Positions 35,437 to 46,301 of a stretch of DNA of 64,000 bases are shown one piece after another. Position numbers and translations under genes: made by a program. The notes below the pieces were generated by a model. That model was not told where the DNA came from and did no database searches. It saw only the letters and a list, made by a program, of their open reading frames with translations. Position 1 is the stretch's first letter. Each line of letters opens with the position of its first letter. The DNA comes from Labia minor (lineage: Eukaryota > Arthropoda > Insecta > Dermaptera > Spongiphoridae), in NCBI GenBank assembly GCA_963082975.1, contig OY720344.1:84494053-84558052 (forward strand), read 5' to 3'.

Positions 35437-35970
35437 CAGTGGCGCAACCAGGGGGGGGGGGGTTTGGGGGTTAAAACCCCCCCCAGGAGAGAAAAAAAAT
35501 AATAATTGCTGTATATTCAGTGGCGCAACCAGGGGTGGTTTTGGGGGTTAAAACCCCCAGGAGAGAAAAAAAAAATAATTGCTGTATATTATGTTTTCAA
35601 ATAGAAAAGAAAAAAAATTCTTAAAATATAACTTAGTGTATAATAAAAAAGTTTTTTTTTATTAATACATGTGGAAATTGATACCGAGGTCAAGGGATGT
35701 TTCGAGCTCCTCACTCCACTTCCTTATCCCTGGTTGTAAAATTTAACAGAGGGATAGCGGAAACGCAGGCCCTCACCCCCACAGGGCCTTTGGTGACGTC
35801 CAGGAGAAAGTCTCCCCCCTTCTCCACCACAACGGGTAGGGCATTTGTAAATAAACCATTTTATAGAAATTCGCAAACAAGAAGTTGCTCTATCGAGAAC
35901 ATTTACCCTAGACACCAATTCAACCCCTTCCACATTGCTACATACATTAATTGATAATTTCATAAAGATT

Positions 35971-36181
35971 ATGAAGCGAAGACTAATTTCAGATTTTTTT
36001 CAAAATAAGAAAAACAAGAAAGGTAAGATTTAAATTTTTTTTTTAAATTAGTGAATTAATTCTTAAATACTTTTCCATTTAAGAATTAGATAGTGAAGCT
36101 GGACCTTCAGAAACAACAGATTGTGTTAATAGCAATAGCGAAGAAGACAATAAAGAAATAGTTGATTTCACAACTGAAAAG
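35971..36181 (+). pseudogene. N-terminal two exons of a hAT-type transposase
   Basis: Exon 1 (35971-36022) starts at ATG and encodes MKRRLISDFFQNKKNKK; the donor is GTAAG. A 61-base intron follows and ends in TTTAAG. Exon 2 (36084-36181) continues with ELDSEAGPSETTDC and a Glu/Asp-rich stretch and ends at a GTTAAT donor. The two exons total 150 bases, exactly 50 codons. A start of the form MKR-SDFF followed by an acidic linker is common in hAT transposases of the ZMYM/BED-related type. The downstream exons, with the zinc finger and catalytic core, were not found before the right end, so the gene is broken. The splice sites are inferred from sequence only. Confidence 0.6.
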
Positions 36182-36209
36182 GTTAATTTTTTTTATTTGT
36201 TTATATATA

Positions 36210-36330
36210 TTAACCCATTTGTAGAGCCAGCGTTCCCAAATGGGAACATTTATTTTTATACACCAAAAACCCTTTCAAAAATATTTTTTTCTATATTTAT
36301 CTACATGATATCTGGTCACCAATGGGTTAA
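36210..36330. mobile_element. piggyBac-type MITE, 121 bp, inside hAT 2
   Basis: TTAA flanks both sides (36210-36213 and 36327-36330). Inside, the ends are CCCATTTGT and the reverse complement of CCCATTGGT. A TTAA duplication with CCC ends is diagnostic for the piggyBac superfamily. It falls in the presumed second intron of the hAT 2 transposase gene. No coding capacity. Confidence 0.7.
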
Positions 36331-36339
36331 AATCGAATT

Positions 36340-37120
36340 TCATTTTTTCACGTAGCCAGGGAAGAGGCAGGGGGGGGGGATTCGGGAGCTTCAGTTCCCA
36401 CACATAAAATCTATTTTTTTCTAAATTTTCTTAAGTTTAATTTTTTCAAATTATCTTACCACTACGGGCGGACGAAAAGCTTTCGTCATCTTAAAGTAGT
36501 TTATTATAAATAACTCCTTTATTATTAAGTTTAGGTAAAAATGAATATAATGAAACTTTTAGTAAATGCGATTTCCTATAAATTTAATACGATAGTATGA
36601 TAATTCTCATAAAAATCGGAATTTATAAAGAAATTCAATAAAATGTGTTTTGACACCTCTTTAAACTAGCATTACTTATGGTCCCATCTTGTCCAAAAAC
36701 AATCCAATCCCCGCCCATCATTCCAAAAAAAACATCTAAATATCAAATCCCAAGATAATATCTCATTTCGTTTAGACTTAATTTTGGTAACGAACGGCCG
36801 GCCGGATCAAAATTTTTTTTTGCAAGTTTGGATTCAGAACCGTCTGAAAAGTGGAAATCTCGAAGAATCTCGGAGCAAAAATTTTCCGATCATCGTAAAA
36901 GCTATCCTTATTTCATGAGGAAAGCTAAAATGGTTTACTTATAGCTGGAAAAAAATAATTTCTTTCTAAAACTGTGAATACGAGTAAATAAAATACAAAA
37001 TTTGCCAGATTTTGTAAAATCATTGTTTCATTTACAAAACTTTTTTAAATATTTAATATAAAAAAAAAAATCTTAATGAAAATTTGTCTTTGAGTGAGCC
37101 CGGGGGGGGGGGGGGGCATA
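36340..37120. other. hAT 2 right half, no exon recognised
   Basis: The stretch contains a G run at about 36372, CCCCGCCCATCATTCC and GAACGGCCGGCCGGATC, but no open frame with transposase motifs. It may hold further unrecognised insertions. Confidence 0.5.
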
Positions 37121-37248
37121 GGAAGGTGGAGCGGCTAGTCAAAACCCCCCCCCAGGAGCAAATTCTGGTTGCGCCACTGCGACAAAAATACCGGTTTTTT
37201 CGGTTTTCGGTTTTCTGTTCAGTTCCGGTTCGAAGCCCTGTATTATTT

Positions 37249-39427
37249 AAAGAGATTCAATAAATGATTCCCCTGAAATGAATATAATACTCTTTTATAT
37301 TTTGGATTCAATTTATAAATAATAAATTGATAATAATAAATATAAAATGAAAAAACAACAATTTTTTATATTTATATTTTATACTTGATTTATTTCTAAT
37401 TTGACCTCATGGCGACCGAACTATGTTGTGACATTTGAGGTTTTTAGGGGATTATTGACTTCGTAAGAAAAACATCAATATCAACTGTCAAGAAGGTCCG
37501 ATATTAAATTCTCAAATGAAATTATTCTATGACATTTTTCCAAATATTTTCATTTTGAAGAAAGAATTATGAATATTTTAAATTAATTAATGAATAAAAG
37601 ATATTTGATAAATCAATAAATTATTACTATTATTGAGAGAATCTTTTAATATAAAGAAAGGCCCTTAAAACTCTTAAAGTTCCCTTGGCGTTTTCTCATA
37701 TTTCTTAAAAAAAAAATAATAATAAAAAAAAAAAACGTTAAGAAAAGCAACTTACTAAGATAAAAATATCAATTCAATTTTTTTAGCTCTGTTCAATTTT
37801 CAATCCATCGGGATTTCAATTAAATTTCAACTAGCTTTGATTTTTTTTGAAAATCTCTTGGGATATTTTTTTTATCAGTGAATCACTTGAATTTAAATTC
37901 AAGTGGTTCGTTAGACAAGCGATTGGTCTTCTATCTCTCAATGGTTTGTTTGCAAGATCAAAGTGATTGAGATAGAGAAAATATATTAGCACAGGACTCT
38001 GATGAAGGATCACGGGAAAGGCCGAAACTTATCATCCTCTCTCTTAATTGGAAGGAAATTGGATCGTCACTTAGCAAATGGCAAAGGAAATTGCCCTCCT
38101 TCAATAGTCAGTCATTCAGTCAGCTAAATAACCGACGCAATCGCAGTTGATGAAATGGATACAACCAAAGGATGGATGGGTGGAGTCGGAAAGGGAGAGG
38201 GTGTGCAATTCCAATTTATTCAAACCACTTGATGATGATAATTATAATAGCAACAACATGAAATATACTGCGAAGTGGTCAACTTGGGACGACATTTATG
38301 ATGGATTTCTGCGACATATTGTGGCTGTGGATTTTGCAATTTATCTAATTTATGAGTTTGGAGTAGCAATGTTTGGGATATAAATCTATAAGCTAACCAT
38401 AATCGTTGTAATTTATAATTTCTGGATCAACGATTGTAATTTTCTTATAAATTCATTCATTTTAGGTATCCAGAAAGTCCAATTATGATTTCGACAAATT
38501 TCAATGGTCGATAAGCCATGTTCAAAAGACTGGAGGACACTGGTTATCTAAACAATTTAGAATCTGCAATGTCAATATTAAATCTATAATAAATATACAT
38601 AGACACACTTATTATGTTCCTGGGTATTTACACGTTCAATTGATTTTGTTATTTTTGAATTTATATTGCCTTTAGTACCAATAATAAAATCATGTTTAAT
38701 TTACTAAATGGTTTAATCCTAAACATCGGAGGATTATGTCGGATGAAAATTTATACCTCAGACCTTTTCTCTTTAATTTATTAATACTAATAATTTTTAT
38801 TTATTTTTTTATATTAGAATATATATAAATATATTGTCGTATATTGGAGGCTGAGTATTGGGTTATTAAAAAAAATTGGTTTAAAATTAATAAAATTGAT
38901 TTATAATTTAATTGGTAACCACTGTGTTTAATATTAATAGAAAATAGTAGGGTGAATCCAGCGAAGGTTGATCAGGGAAAAAGTATATAAATTTGAATAC
39001 ATTCAGATTAAAATAAAATATTAAATTATAATAAAATTAACATTTAATGATGAAAGAAATTAATATAATTTTTTTTTTTATTTCAGGTTATTGGGCGAAT
39101 GTTGAAAGAATGTAATTCAAGTCGATTCTTCAACCTCAAAATACTATATATCAAATCGGTGGTATAGGGGGCTGATTATTATTATTATTATTATTATTAT
39201 TAGATTATTGGTTTATATATACATATCTCTTTTCAAAAACAATATCGCTATTACTTTAATTGATATTCATTTAAATTAAAAAATATTTTTACAAAATAAT
39301 TAAACATGATTTAAATTAATATTATATTAATATTTAATTACTATTTTTCAATATTATGCAATATGTACTTACTATTTTGTATCAATATTATGCAGTATGT
39401 AAATACTAATTGATAAATATAATAACT
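37249..39427. other. AT-rich intergenic DNA
   Basis: No gene is supported. A 22-bp perfect palindrome lies at 37884-37905 (halves CACTTGAATTT/AAATTCAAGTG). A TTA microsatellite lies at about 39178-39202. A short open frame at 38147-38383 has no recognisable domain. Confidence 0.55.
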
Positions 39428-39565
39428 CCTAGGTCACCTATGACCTAAGTTGAATCAGAATATTGCATTATCATCGGAGTTACATATGTATGCGAAATTT
39501 CAGCTCATTCGAACATTAGGAAGTGGGTCAAATTAACGTTGCAAGATTTGACGACACAGAAACGG
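39428..39565. repeat. Arthropod-style repeat fragment with AGGTCA palindrome
   Basis: It contains AGGTCACCTATGACCT, an inverted pair of AGGTCA half-sites with a 4-base gap, then ATATTGCATTATCATC, GCGAAATTTCAGCTCATTC and AAGTGGGTCAAATTAACG. The phrasing resembles Helitron- or HINE-type 5' regions common in insects, but no ends were found here. Confidence 0.4.
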
Positions 39566-39992
39566 ATGTAAGCTAAATAAAAGCGTGTAAAAATGGATGA
39601 ACGCGAGGATCTCCATATTTGTTTCAATTGTTTATTTAATGCGTATTAATAAAATTCCCGAATATATATATAGATATAATCAAAATTAATTCGCTTCGAA
39701 AATCTAATTTGTTGATTCATTTTGTTATGAAATTAATAAATTTAATCGTGGGTACTAATTAAAATATTTTATAAATATAAATCAAAATTCAACTTATTTA
39801 ATATATAAGATAAAAAGAATATGTTTTTTGAAATTAAATTAAATTAATATTTGACGTATTGAACATTTTGGTTGTTACACCATCAACATAAACTGTTAAA
39901 ACAAAAAGGCTTTTAATGCAAATGTAATATTTTAAATGTGCATAAAGCAAATATAACAATAATTTTTTAAATTTTATTAAAGATTATTCTGA
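39566..39992. other. AT-rich intergenic DNA
   Basis: No gene or recognised repeat is seen. Confidence 0.55.
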
Positions 39993-40000
39993 TGAATGTG

Positions 40001-40133
40001 TAGGGCCGTCTTAAGGAATTCGGCGTCCATGGGCTACTAAAAATAATGCGCCCTTCTTCCTAAGAAAATACTATATCGCAAATAAAAAATTGCCGCCTAT
40101 AGCCCATTTTGCCCTGTGGTTAGGGCGGCACTG
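40001..40133. mobile_element. hAT-type MITE, 133 bp, with perfect 8-bp duplication
   Basis: It starts TAGGGCCGTCTTAAGG and ends with the reverse complement of CAGTGCCGCCCTAACC. The octamer TGAATGTG flanks both sides exactly (39993-40000 and 40134-40141). No open frame. Confidence 0.85.
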
Positions 40134-40141
40134 TGAATGTG

Positions 40142-40888
40142 TATACTATTTAAGTTTAATTTTTATTTTACATAACTTAAAAATCAAAAATACATACATA
40201 AATGAATAAATATTAAATATTTCCGATCGGTTGAGTTTAGTGACAGAAGTAAACTTTTTTAAAAGACATTTACTTTTTAATGATTTAAATAAACATACTG
40301 CGTGGTATGTTAACTTTAGTATAATATAAATTGAATTGATTTTAACTTATATATTGACATTATTAAATAAATAGAAAAGTTTGGAAAATATTTGATTGTC
40401 TTTATTGAGGAGAAAGAAAAAGTAAGTCTTCGCGAATCCTTTTAATTGTATTGAAGAGTTGCCGTAACTCGCACTTCATCGTGATTTATGTCAATGAAGC
40501 TAATTATTAAGAAATGAAAATACAAGACTAAAAACACCTACACTCGAATCCACCTACATTCGAATCCATCTACAATCAAATAATGTAATTTGATATAAAA
40601 ACTCAAAAATATATCTCTATAGATAATTTTAATAATGAGATATTAACAAAATATTTATAAAATGTTAAATTTTATATAATTCTTATAATTCGAGTATAAA
40701 AACATTGGAAGACATTTTTCGTTTAATATTATATCTCAAGAAAGATTTTTCTTTGATTAAATAAATTAAATAAAATGAAGAGAGAGAGAGAGAGGAATTG
40801 AGAAAATATACCTTAAAATATATCTTGGAATAAGAGTTTTTTTTATAAAGAAGAATTTTAAATAAATTTTGTTAATTTTATATCATTT
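40142..40888. other. AT-rich intergenic DNA
   Basis: No gene is seen. A GA microsatellite lies at about 40778-40793. Confidence 0.55.
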
Positions 40889-41054
40889 AAAATAAGTTGA
40901 CCTGTGGCCAGGTCTGAACCGACCGACAGTTTGAAATAAATTAATTTCCAGCTACAGAAACAATTTCAAATAATTTTAATATATCTATTAATGTAATAAA
41001 AAACAGATAGGCATATAACATAAATATTTTTAATTTTATTTTATTTATAATATA
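40889..41054 (-). repeat. HINE-A repeat, left part, split by Helitron H1
   Basis: It carries AAATAAGTTGACCTGTGGCC, CCGACCGACAG and the AT-rich middle up to TATAATATA. The copy resumes at 43394 with TATGTAAGAACAGGCTG. Joining the two parts restores the uninterrupted order seen in the other HINE-A copies. Confidence 0.9.
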
Positions 41055-41269
41055 CTAGCTGCTCAGAGCGCCTTCGGCGCTCTTCACACCTAGACGGGGG
41101 CTCCGCCCCCTGTACCCCTGAGTCGTACATAGTATTTGGTTGAAAATAGTAAAAGGTTTTCATCCATTTTGTTTCAATCCGTATATTACATAAAACATTC
41201 ATTTCTTTTTGTGTTCTTATTCAAAATCTATTTTAATTTAATCAGTAAATTAATTATATATATTATTAT

Positions 41270-41970
41270 TGTATATGGTATATCTATCTATCTATGTGGC
41301 TCAAAGATACTCGAAAGTTCTTGGCCGCAACAACCACATTTCTCCAAGTGTCCCTATCCTGAGCCCTTGTCCCGTCTCTCTTTCGTCCCCTATTACGCGT
41401 CATTGGTTTTCCAAGCGGACGCTTTCCAATCGGTCTCCCCACCAATATCTTTTTCCTCTCCCATTCTAGCCACGTGCTCTGCCTATCGCAGCTTTTTCCC
41501 TTTTATAACCCGAACTATTTCTGAAGATGCAGAGAGGCCATGCAATTTCTTGTTATGCAGTCTCCCCCATTCCCCGGTGACCTCATCTTTCTTTGGCCAA
41601 TAAATGCAGGGAATAATCCTATCCTACAGGCAAAATAATTTTTTTATATATTCCCTTTGATATAATTTTGATGAGATAAACCTCTTTATTGCAAGATAAC
41701 AGGCGTTTCCCGATTGCAACCCCGATTTAAATTCTTCTCAAATATTATTATCCTTTGTGATTACATTCAATTTTTCAACATATTCAAATTCTACATTTTG
41801 TATCTTAAGATTTTGTATGTTAATACTCTTCCTCTTTGTTACTAAATAATTTTTCTTATCACTATTAATTTCAAACCTCCATTAATATTTCCTCGCTATC
41901 TGTAATTGCAATTGCCGAATCTCCTATTATATTTAAGTCGTCTGGGTAACCTAATATTTTACAATTGATT
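41270..41970 (-). pseudogene. LINE reverse transcriptase 3' fragment carried by H1
   Basis: On the minus strand pieces of a non-LTR polymerase can be read: DDLNIIGDSAIAITDSEE (the DD of the polymerase core; the residue before is Pro rather than Ala), then ITKDNNI, NACYLAIKRFISSKLYQRE, VTGEWGRLHNKKLHGL, AEHVARMGEEKD and finally DTWRNVVVAAKNFRV. The order matches the palm, thumb and C-terminal region of LINE polymerases that end in a W-x-x-V-V-x-x-AK motif. There are stops and frameshifts throughout, so it is dead. Relatives lie at 10000-10620 and 48657-48885. Confidence 0.8.
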
Positions 41971-43124
41971 TCCGTATCTTATTTTTTCTTTACTACCTTC
42001 AAGACAAATTTGAAGATCAAAATTTGAAAAAGTTTATGCTGATCTATATTGAGTCATGCGTATGTTTTACTAAAGTCTACAAATAATTAGTGAACAGAAA
42101 TATTGAATTCGCGATTTTTTTCCTAATATCTGTCATAATGATAATATCTTAATTAATGTTGATCGATTTGGCCTGAACCCGCAATGATATCTCCTAATAT
42201 TTCCTCCGCTTATGGTTCTTAAGTATTTTCTATGTTATAATAGTATAATACATCTTGATCATTACATTTTGATATTTTATTTTCATTGTTAGATTATTAT
42301 TGAATATTTTTAATTATAATGAAACTTGAGAAAATGCAAAAATAGAGACTTGAGACAATTTATAAAAATTAACGGTATAAAACTATAGATAAATTATCAA
42401 TATATACATTCATTAATAGTATTAATTTAAATTAATTGATTTATTTGTTTTTTTTTATTATTAAGTTCATTTATTAATTTTTTTAGATCATAGTTATTTT
42501 CCTCCCTTAAAAGAAACTTATCTAATTCTGTGGTGCTAGGGGATTTGAAAATTATTAGTCGCAATATGAAGATTTCGCTTACAGTTTCTGTCATGTCCGA
42601 CCTCCGTCCAACAGTTATTTCCCTCGCTTCGCTTAATCATGTGATCTATATATTTAATTTTTTTGATTCATTGTAATAAAATTTAAACAAATAAAAATTT
42701 TCACTTTGTTAATTTATATAAATTTCAATTTACACTGATTGTGAGTGATACGCTTTGCCAAGACTCTGAATAATTTTTGTATATAAATATTGAATGTTCT
42801 TAGCGAGATTTTTTAACCTTTCACTTTCAAATAGAAAAGAAGAAATATTCAAATATATAGAAAGAATAAATAAAAATTAAGTTAATATAAATATGATCTA
42901 AATATTTTATTAAATTAATTAAAATGGGAACTTTTAGAATAAATTATCTAAATGAATTGATATTTGAATATTAGAATTTAAAATAAAAAGGGAAATATTA
43001 TAATAATTCTTTGATTGGGAATAGCTATGATAATTCATTGTTTGAAATGATTCCGCTAGGCCGACAGTGAGCCGCGAGCTGCTCTTGAATGAACAACACG
43101 GAGAATTATATAAACTTTAAAAAA
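41971..43124 (-). other. Helitron H1 interior, unknown content
   Basis: This part lies between the LINE fragment and the 5' region of H1. It has no recognisable open frame. The word CCCTCGCTTCGCTTAA near 42632 looks repeat-like. Confidence 0.5.
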
Positions 43125-43393
43125 TTAATTTCTGCGGTTATTGTTTAGATATAAATAAAATTTATAGCCTATGTTACTCTAGGCGTATATAAGAATATTG
43201 TGATGTAATTTCATAGAAATCGGTTCAGCCAATTCAGAGTCTATAAAATAGTAATTTTCCGGACAGACAGACAGACATGAAAAATTCTAAAGTCACTTTT
43301 GGATTCTAGAGGTCATGAAACGCGAAGATATGCAAAAATTTTTAAATTCTGAGCAATGTGCAGACAAAAACCTTTTTTCATATATATAGAAGA

Positions 43394-43850
43394 TATGTAA
43401 GAACAGGCTGTGACGTCATGAATAGCTGGATGACGTCATATAATTTTAAATTAAGAAAAAAACTAATAAAGATGATTTTTCTCGAAGATAAAACAAATAC
43501 AAAGTGAATGATTCGTGATAATATGTAAAAAATCTCCTCATGTGAAATTTGCTGTGAAAATAACCCTTTCCTTCCTATCGTCGATCGCTAATACTACCAC
43601 TTCCTGTTTCCGGATTTGCACCAAAAGTTGATCAATTCATCCCACTGATGCATTAAGTAAATATACCAAATTTCATCAAAATCGGTTGAGCCGTTCAGGC
43701 TGTACACATCTATACTGACGGACAGACATCATGCTAAAAATACTTTTTTCTGTTTAGAAAATGCATGATTCGTGGAGATATGTAAAAATCTCCACATGTG
43801 AAATTTGGTGTGAAAACAATACCTCCCTTACTATCGTCGGTCGGTAAAAA
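43394..43850 (-). repeat. HINE-A repeat, right part, split by Helitron H1
   Basis: It continues the copy at 40889-41054 with two CRE palindromes (43411-43418 and 43431-43438), both direct repeats and the end CGTCGGTCGG plus TAAAAA. Confidence 0.9.
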
Positions 43851-43855
43851 GATAA

Positions 43856-44215
43856 TGGTAATTATTCAGGTAAACTCATTTTCGTGGATTTGTATAATAC
43901 TTTACCAGTGGGTTCCTTTTATAAATTTTTCTCATTAAATTTTTCCCGGCATCTTATAGTTTTCGAGATAAAAATTATTAAAATTTGCATATAAATCCAT
44001 TGATATTCCATTTACTTAGCATGTTTTATACGTTTTTTACCAGATGGCGCACTATTTTGGGTTTTTTTATAAGTTTGGTTTGGATTTATGAAAATTAAAA
44101 AAATAATTAAATAATTTTCCTATTTATTTATTTAGTTTATTTGGAATTACAAAAGAAACCCACAGGTAAAGTATTATCCAAATTCACGAAAATGAGTTTA
44201 TCTGAATAATTACCA
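43856..44215. mobile_element. MITE with about 70-bp inverted ends, 360 bp
   Basis: The left end TGGTAATTATTCAGGTAAAC and the right end read in reverse (TGGTAATTATTCAGATAAAC) match, and the match continues through ACTCATTTTCGTG, ATAATACTTTACC and GTGGGTT for about 70 bp with few changes. It starts 6 bases after the end of the HINE-A copy. Superfamily not determined. Confidence 0.8.
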
Positions 44216-45514
44216 AGATTAATTTAACACATTAATTTATAGAATGAGTTATCCTTTACCGAAAAACTTTAAATTAAAATAACCCCTCAAAAGTAGTAAT
44301 GATACCCTACAAATGAAATTAAAAAAACTTTGATTTCTTTCCTATATTTTCCTAAATATATTAAATATTGACTTTATATTTTTTCACTCTATTTTTAAAT
44401 AAATAAGTAAAATAAAGAAAATAATTTTTTTTTATTTGACATCTAAAAGAAGAAATTTTTCTTATCATAGGGGCGAAAAATTTCAATTTATTTTTAATTT
44501 GTTATTTCAAATCACCTTGAAAAACTAGATAAAATATTTAATTTAATTTATATATATATATAAATATATATAAATATAGAAGTCGAATGGTGTGTAGGAG
44601 GCAACTGCTGATATAAACAGTAGATGAGATTTATTTTTAACTTTAATTTTTTTCTTCCCTTTTGATAAATGAAGATTAAATATAGTAAAGAAATAAGGTG
44701 TAGGAGTAAATTTCAAGGCAAGAAAGTTAAATAGAGAGAGAGAGAGAGAGAGTGATGGTTATTATTTAGTAGAAAAAAAACGAAAGTAATTATAATTTTA
44801 GAAATTTATAATGTCGGAAAACCGGAGGGATGAGAATGAAGAATTGACTGCAAACCGGTGGACTAACCAAAACAAAAACACAAAAAAAAAAATATTATCG
44901 GAGAAAAACAAGTGAATGTAAACCATTGAGAGTAGATATAGGATGAGGAAAGGAGAATAACAGGGGTGAGAGAGTAGAAAATAAATCTCTCTTCCAAATG
45001 GAGAATTCTGGAATGAGGCTGCTTTTTTAGTAACGAATCTGCTATCCAATTATTTGCATCTGCATTTTTTACCTTCCCCCATGAAAATATGTCTCTTCTC
45101 CACCCCAATATGTTAACCAATTCTTCAAACAACTACCCTATGCTCCTATTTTGTTGTTGTTGTTGTAATTTTTGATATAATATAAAAAGTACATAAATTT
45201 TAAACCAAGGATTAAAAAAATTAATAAAAAAAAAATAATTAAAAATAAAATAAAATAATAAAATATATTATCTCGCTTTTATTAATTTAATAATAATTTA
45301 GTAAAATATGAGCTGGCATATTAAAAAATAAATTAAAATTATTCAAGATTCATAAAACCTATCTTTCCTTACAAATCAAATTTTATTGTAAATCATTTAT
45401 ATATTAAAGAGAAAAAATCGTGGTGAGATGAACTCCGTTAAAATAAGAGGGATCTAAATCATTCAAATGTCATTCGATCCATTCTAATGTTCTACTGCTA
45501 CTGCAAGGTGAGCA
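44216..45514. other. AT-rich intergenic DNA
   Basis: No gene is supported. GA microsatellite at about 44733-44751. Overlapping short open frames on the minus strand at 44798-45132 show no domain. Confidence 0.55.
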
Positions 45515-45680
45515 ACCTTTTTAATCAAAGGGCCAAACGATTTTTCGAAATTTCCTGACAGGACGCAGACAAAAAAACAACCTGATAAATTGTTAAGCCT
45601 TAAATATTTAATGAACAATACACATAATACATGTCTCTTTCAAGGCCTCAAAAATAGTTTCCAAGATGAAGCGATTAATA
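45515..45680. repeat. Possible hAT-like terminal fragment
   Basis: GCAAGGTGAGCAACC and AAAGGGCCAAACGATTTTTC resemble one end of hAT-type MITEs, but no partner end or duplication was found. Confidence 0.3.
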
Positions 45681-45811
45681 TAATATATATTTAATTTAAA
45701 AGAAATCAAAAAGTTTAGGATACTAATAAAATGACATTGTTCTATAATATTATGCTTGGGGGGCTGAGGGTAGTTCATCCCTTCTCTACAGTGTTATTTG
45801 AAAAAAAATAA

Positions 45812-46266
45812 GCTGGAGTGTCTCCACTCGACTATCTCGCAATTTGAATTGGATTAAATAACATAATATATTATATTTAAATAAAATTTAATTAATTATA
45901 AATTATAAATAATAAATATTAAACCAGCGCATGTTTGGCTTTTTATTGATGGCACCATGGCACGTGTTGGCGCGTGAGATTTGCAGTGTTAAAAAATTAA
46001 TTCTGGTACTTTCAGCAATTCAATCAAGCTGAAATTCTATATATAGCAGTTTTATACAATTATTAATCATGTGAAAAATTATCAAACATATATCTTTATT
46101 TTTACGGTCCCTTTAGAGGAAAAAAAAATCAAAACGTTGTAAGTAATGACCCTCTTCCGGTTGAGCTACATTTCTCAAAAGTTGATAGAAAACTATGAAT
46201 TTTGAATAATGCTCATGTACCAAATTTCATCATTCTAGCTCAAACCGTTTTTGCGTAATCTTGGTT

Positions 46267-46301
<35 letters not shown>

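Larger units (their letters stand above)
35437..37179 (+). mobile_element. hAT transposon 2 (inner), 1743 bp
   Basis: The ends are inverted repeats CAGTGGCGCAACCAG at 35437 and its reverse complement ending at 37179, flanked by the exact duplication CGACAAAA. The first 81 bases (35437-35517) are repeated in tandem at 35518-35590 with small differences in the G and C runs, so the left terminus is doubled. G-rich and C-rich runs near both ends can pair (GGGGGTTAAAACCCCC). It encodes the first two exons of a transposase but not the catalytic domain. Confidence 0.93.
33671..37240 (-). mobile_element. hAT transposon 1 (outer), carrying two later insertions
   Basis: The ends are exact 15-bp inverted repeats, CAGGGCTTCGAACCG at 33671 and its reverse complement ending at 37240. 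The octamer TATTATTT flanks both (33663-33670 and 37241-37248), the 8-bp duplication expected of hAT elements. Short subterminal repeats of the type TTCGGTTTTCGG cluster near both ends and around the inner insertion, typical transposase binding arrays. Without its HINE-A and hAT 2 insertions the element is about 1.2 kb and keeps only the transposase C-terminus, so it is an internally deleted, inactive copy. Confidence 0.93.
41055..43393 (-). mobile_element. Helitron H1, 2339 bp, complete ends
   Basis: On the minus strand it begins TCTTCTATATATATG at 43393 and ends CTAG at 41058-41055. A hairpin with an 8-bp stem and 3-base loop (AGAGCGCC/GGCGCTCT, 41065-41083) lies 6 bases from the CTAG. A second hairpin (GGGGGC/GCCCCC) is just inside. 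The target is A|T: joining 41054 to 43394 restores the HINE-A sequence with nothing lost or duplicated. The 5' region (43125-43393) resembles insect Helitron starts, with a GACAGACAGACAGACATG tract. The interior holds a LINE fragment (41270-41970) and unknown sequence. No RepHel protein is encoded, so it is non-autonomous. Confidence 0.9.

Noticed and set aside
35697..35963. Overlapping frames on both strands in hAT 2
   Set aside because: No transposase motif, and they precede the better-supported two-exon start at 35971; probably the promoter region of the element.
38147..38383. 78-residue plus-strand open frame
   Set aside because: No recognisable domain and low-complexity Asp/Asn run; not claimed.
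41136..41603. Plus-strand 155-residue open frame
   Set aside because: It lies over the LINE fragment and tail of Helitron H1, whose coding sense is the minus strand; no domain is seen in the plus frame.
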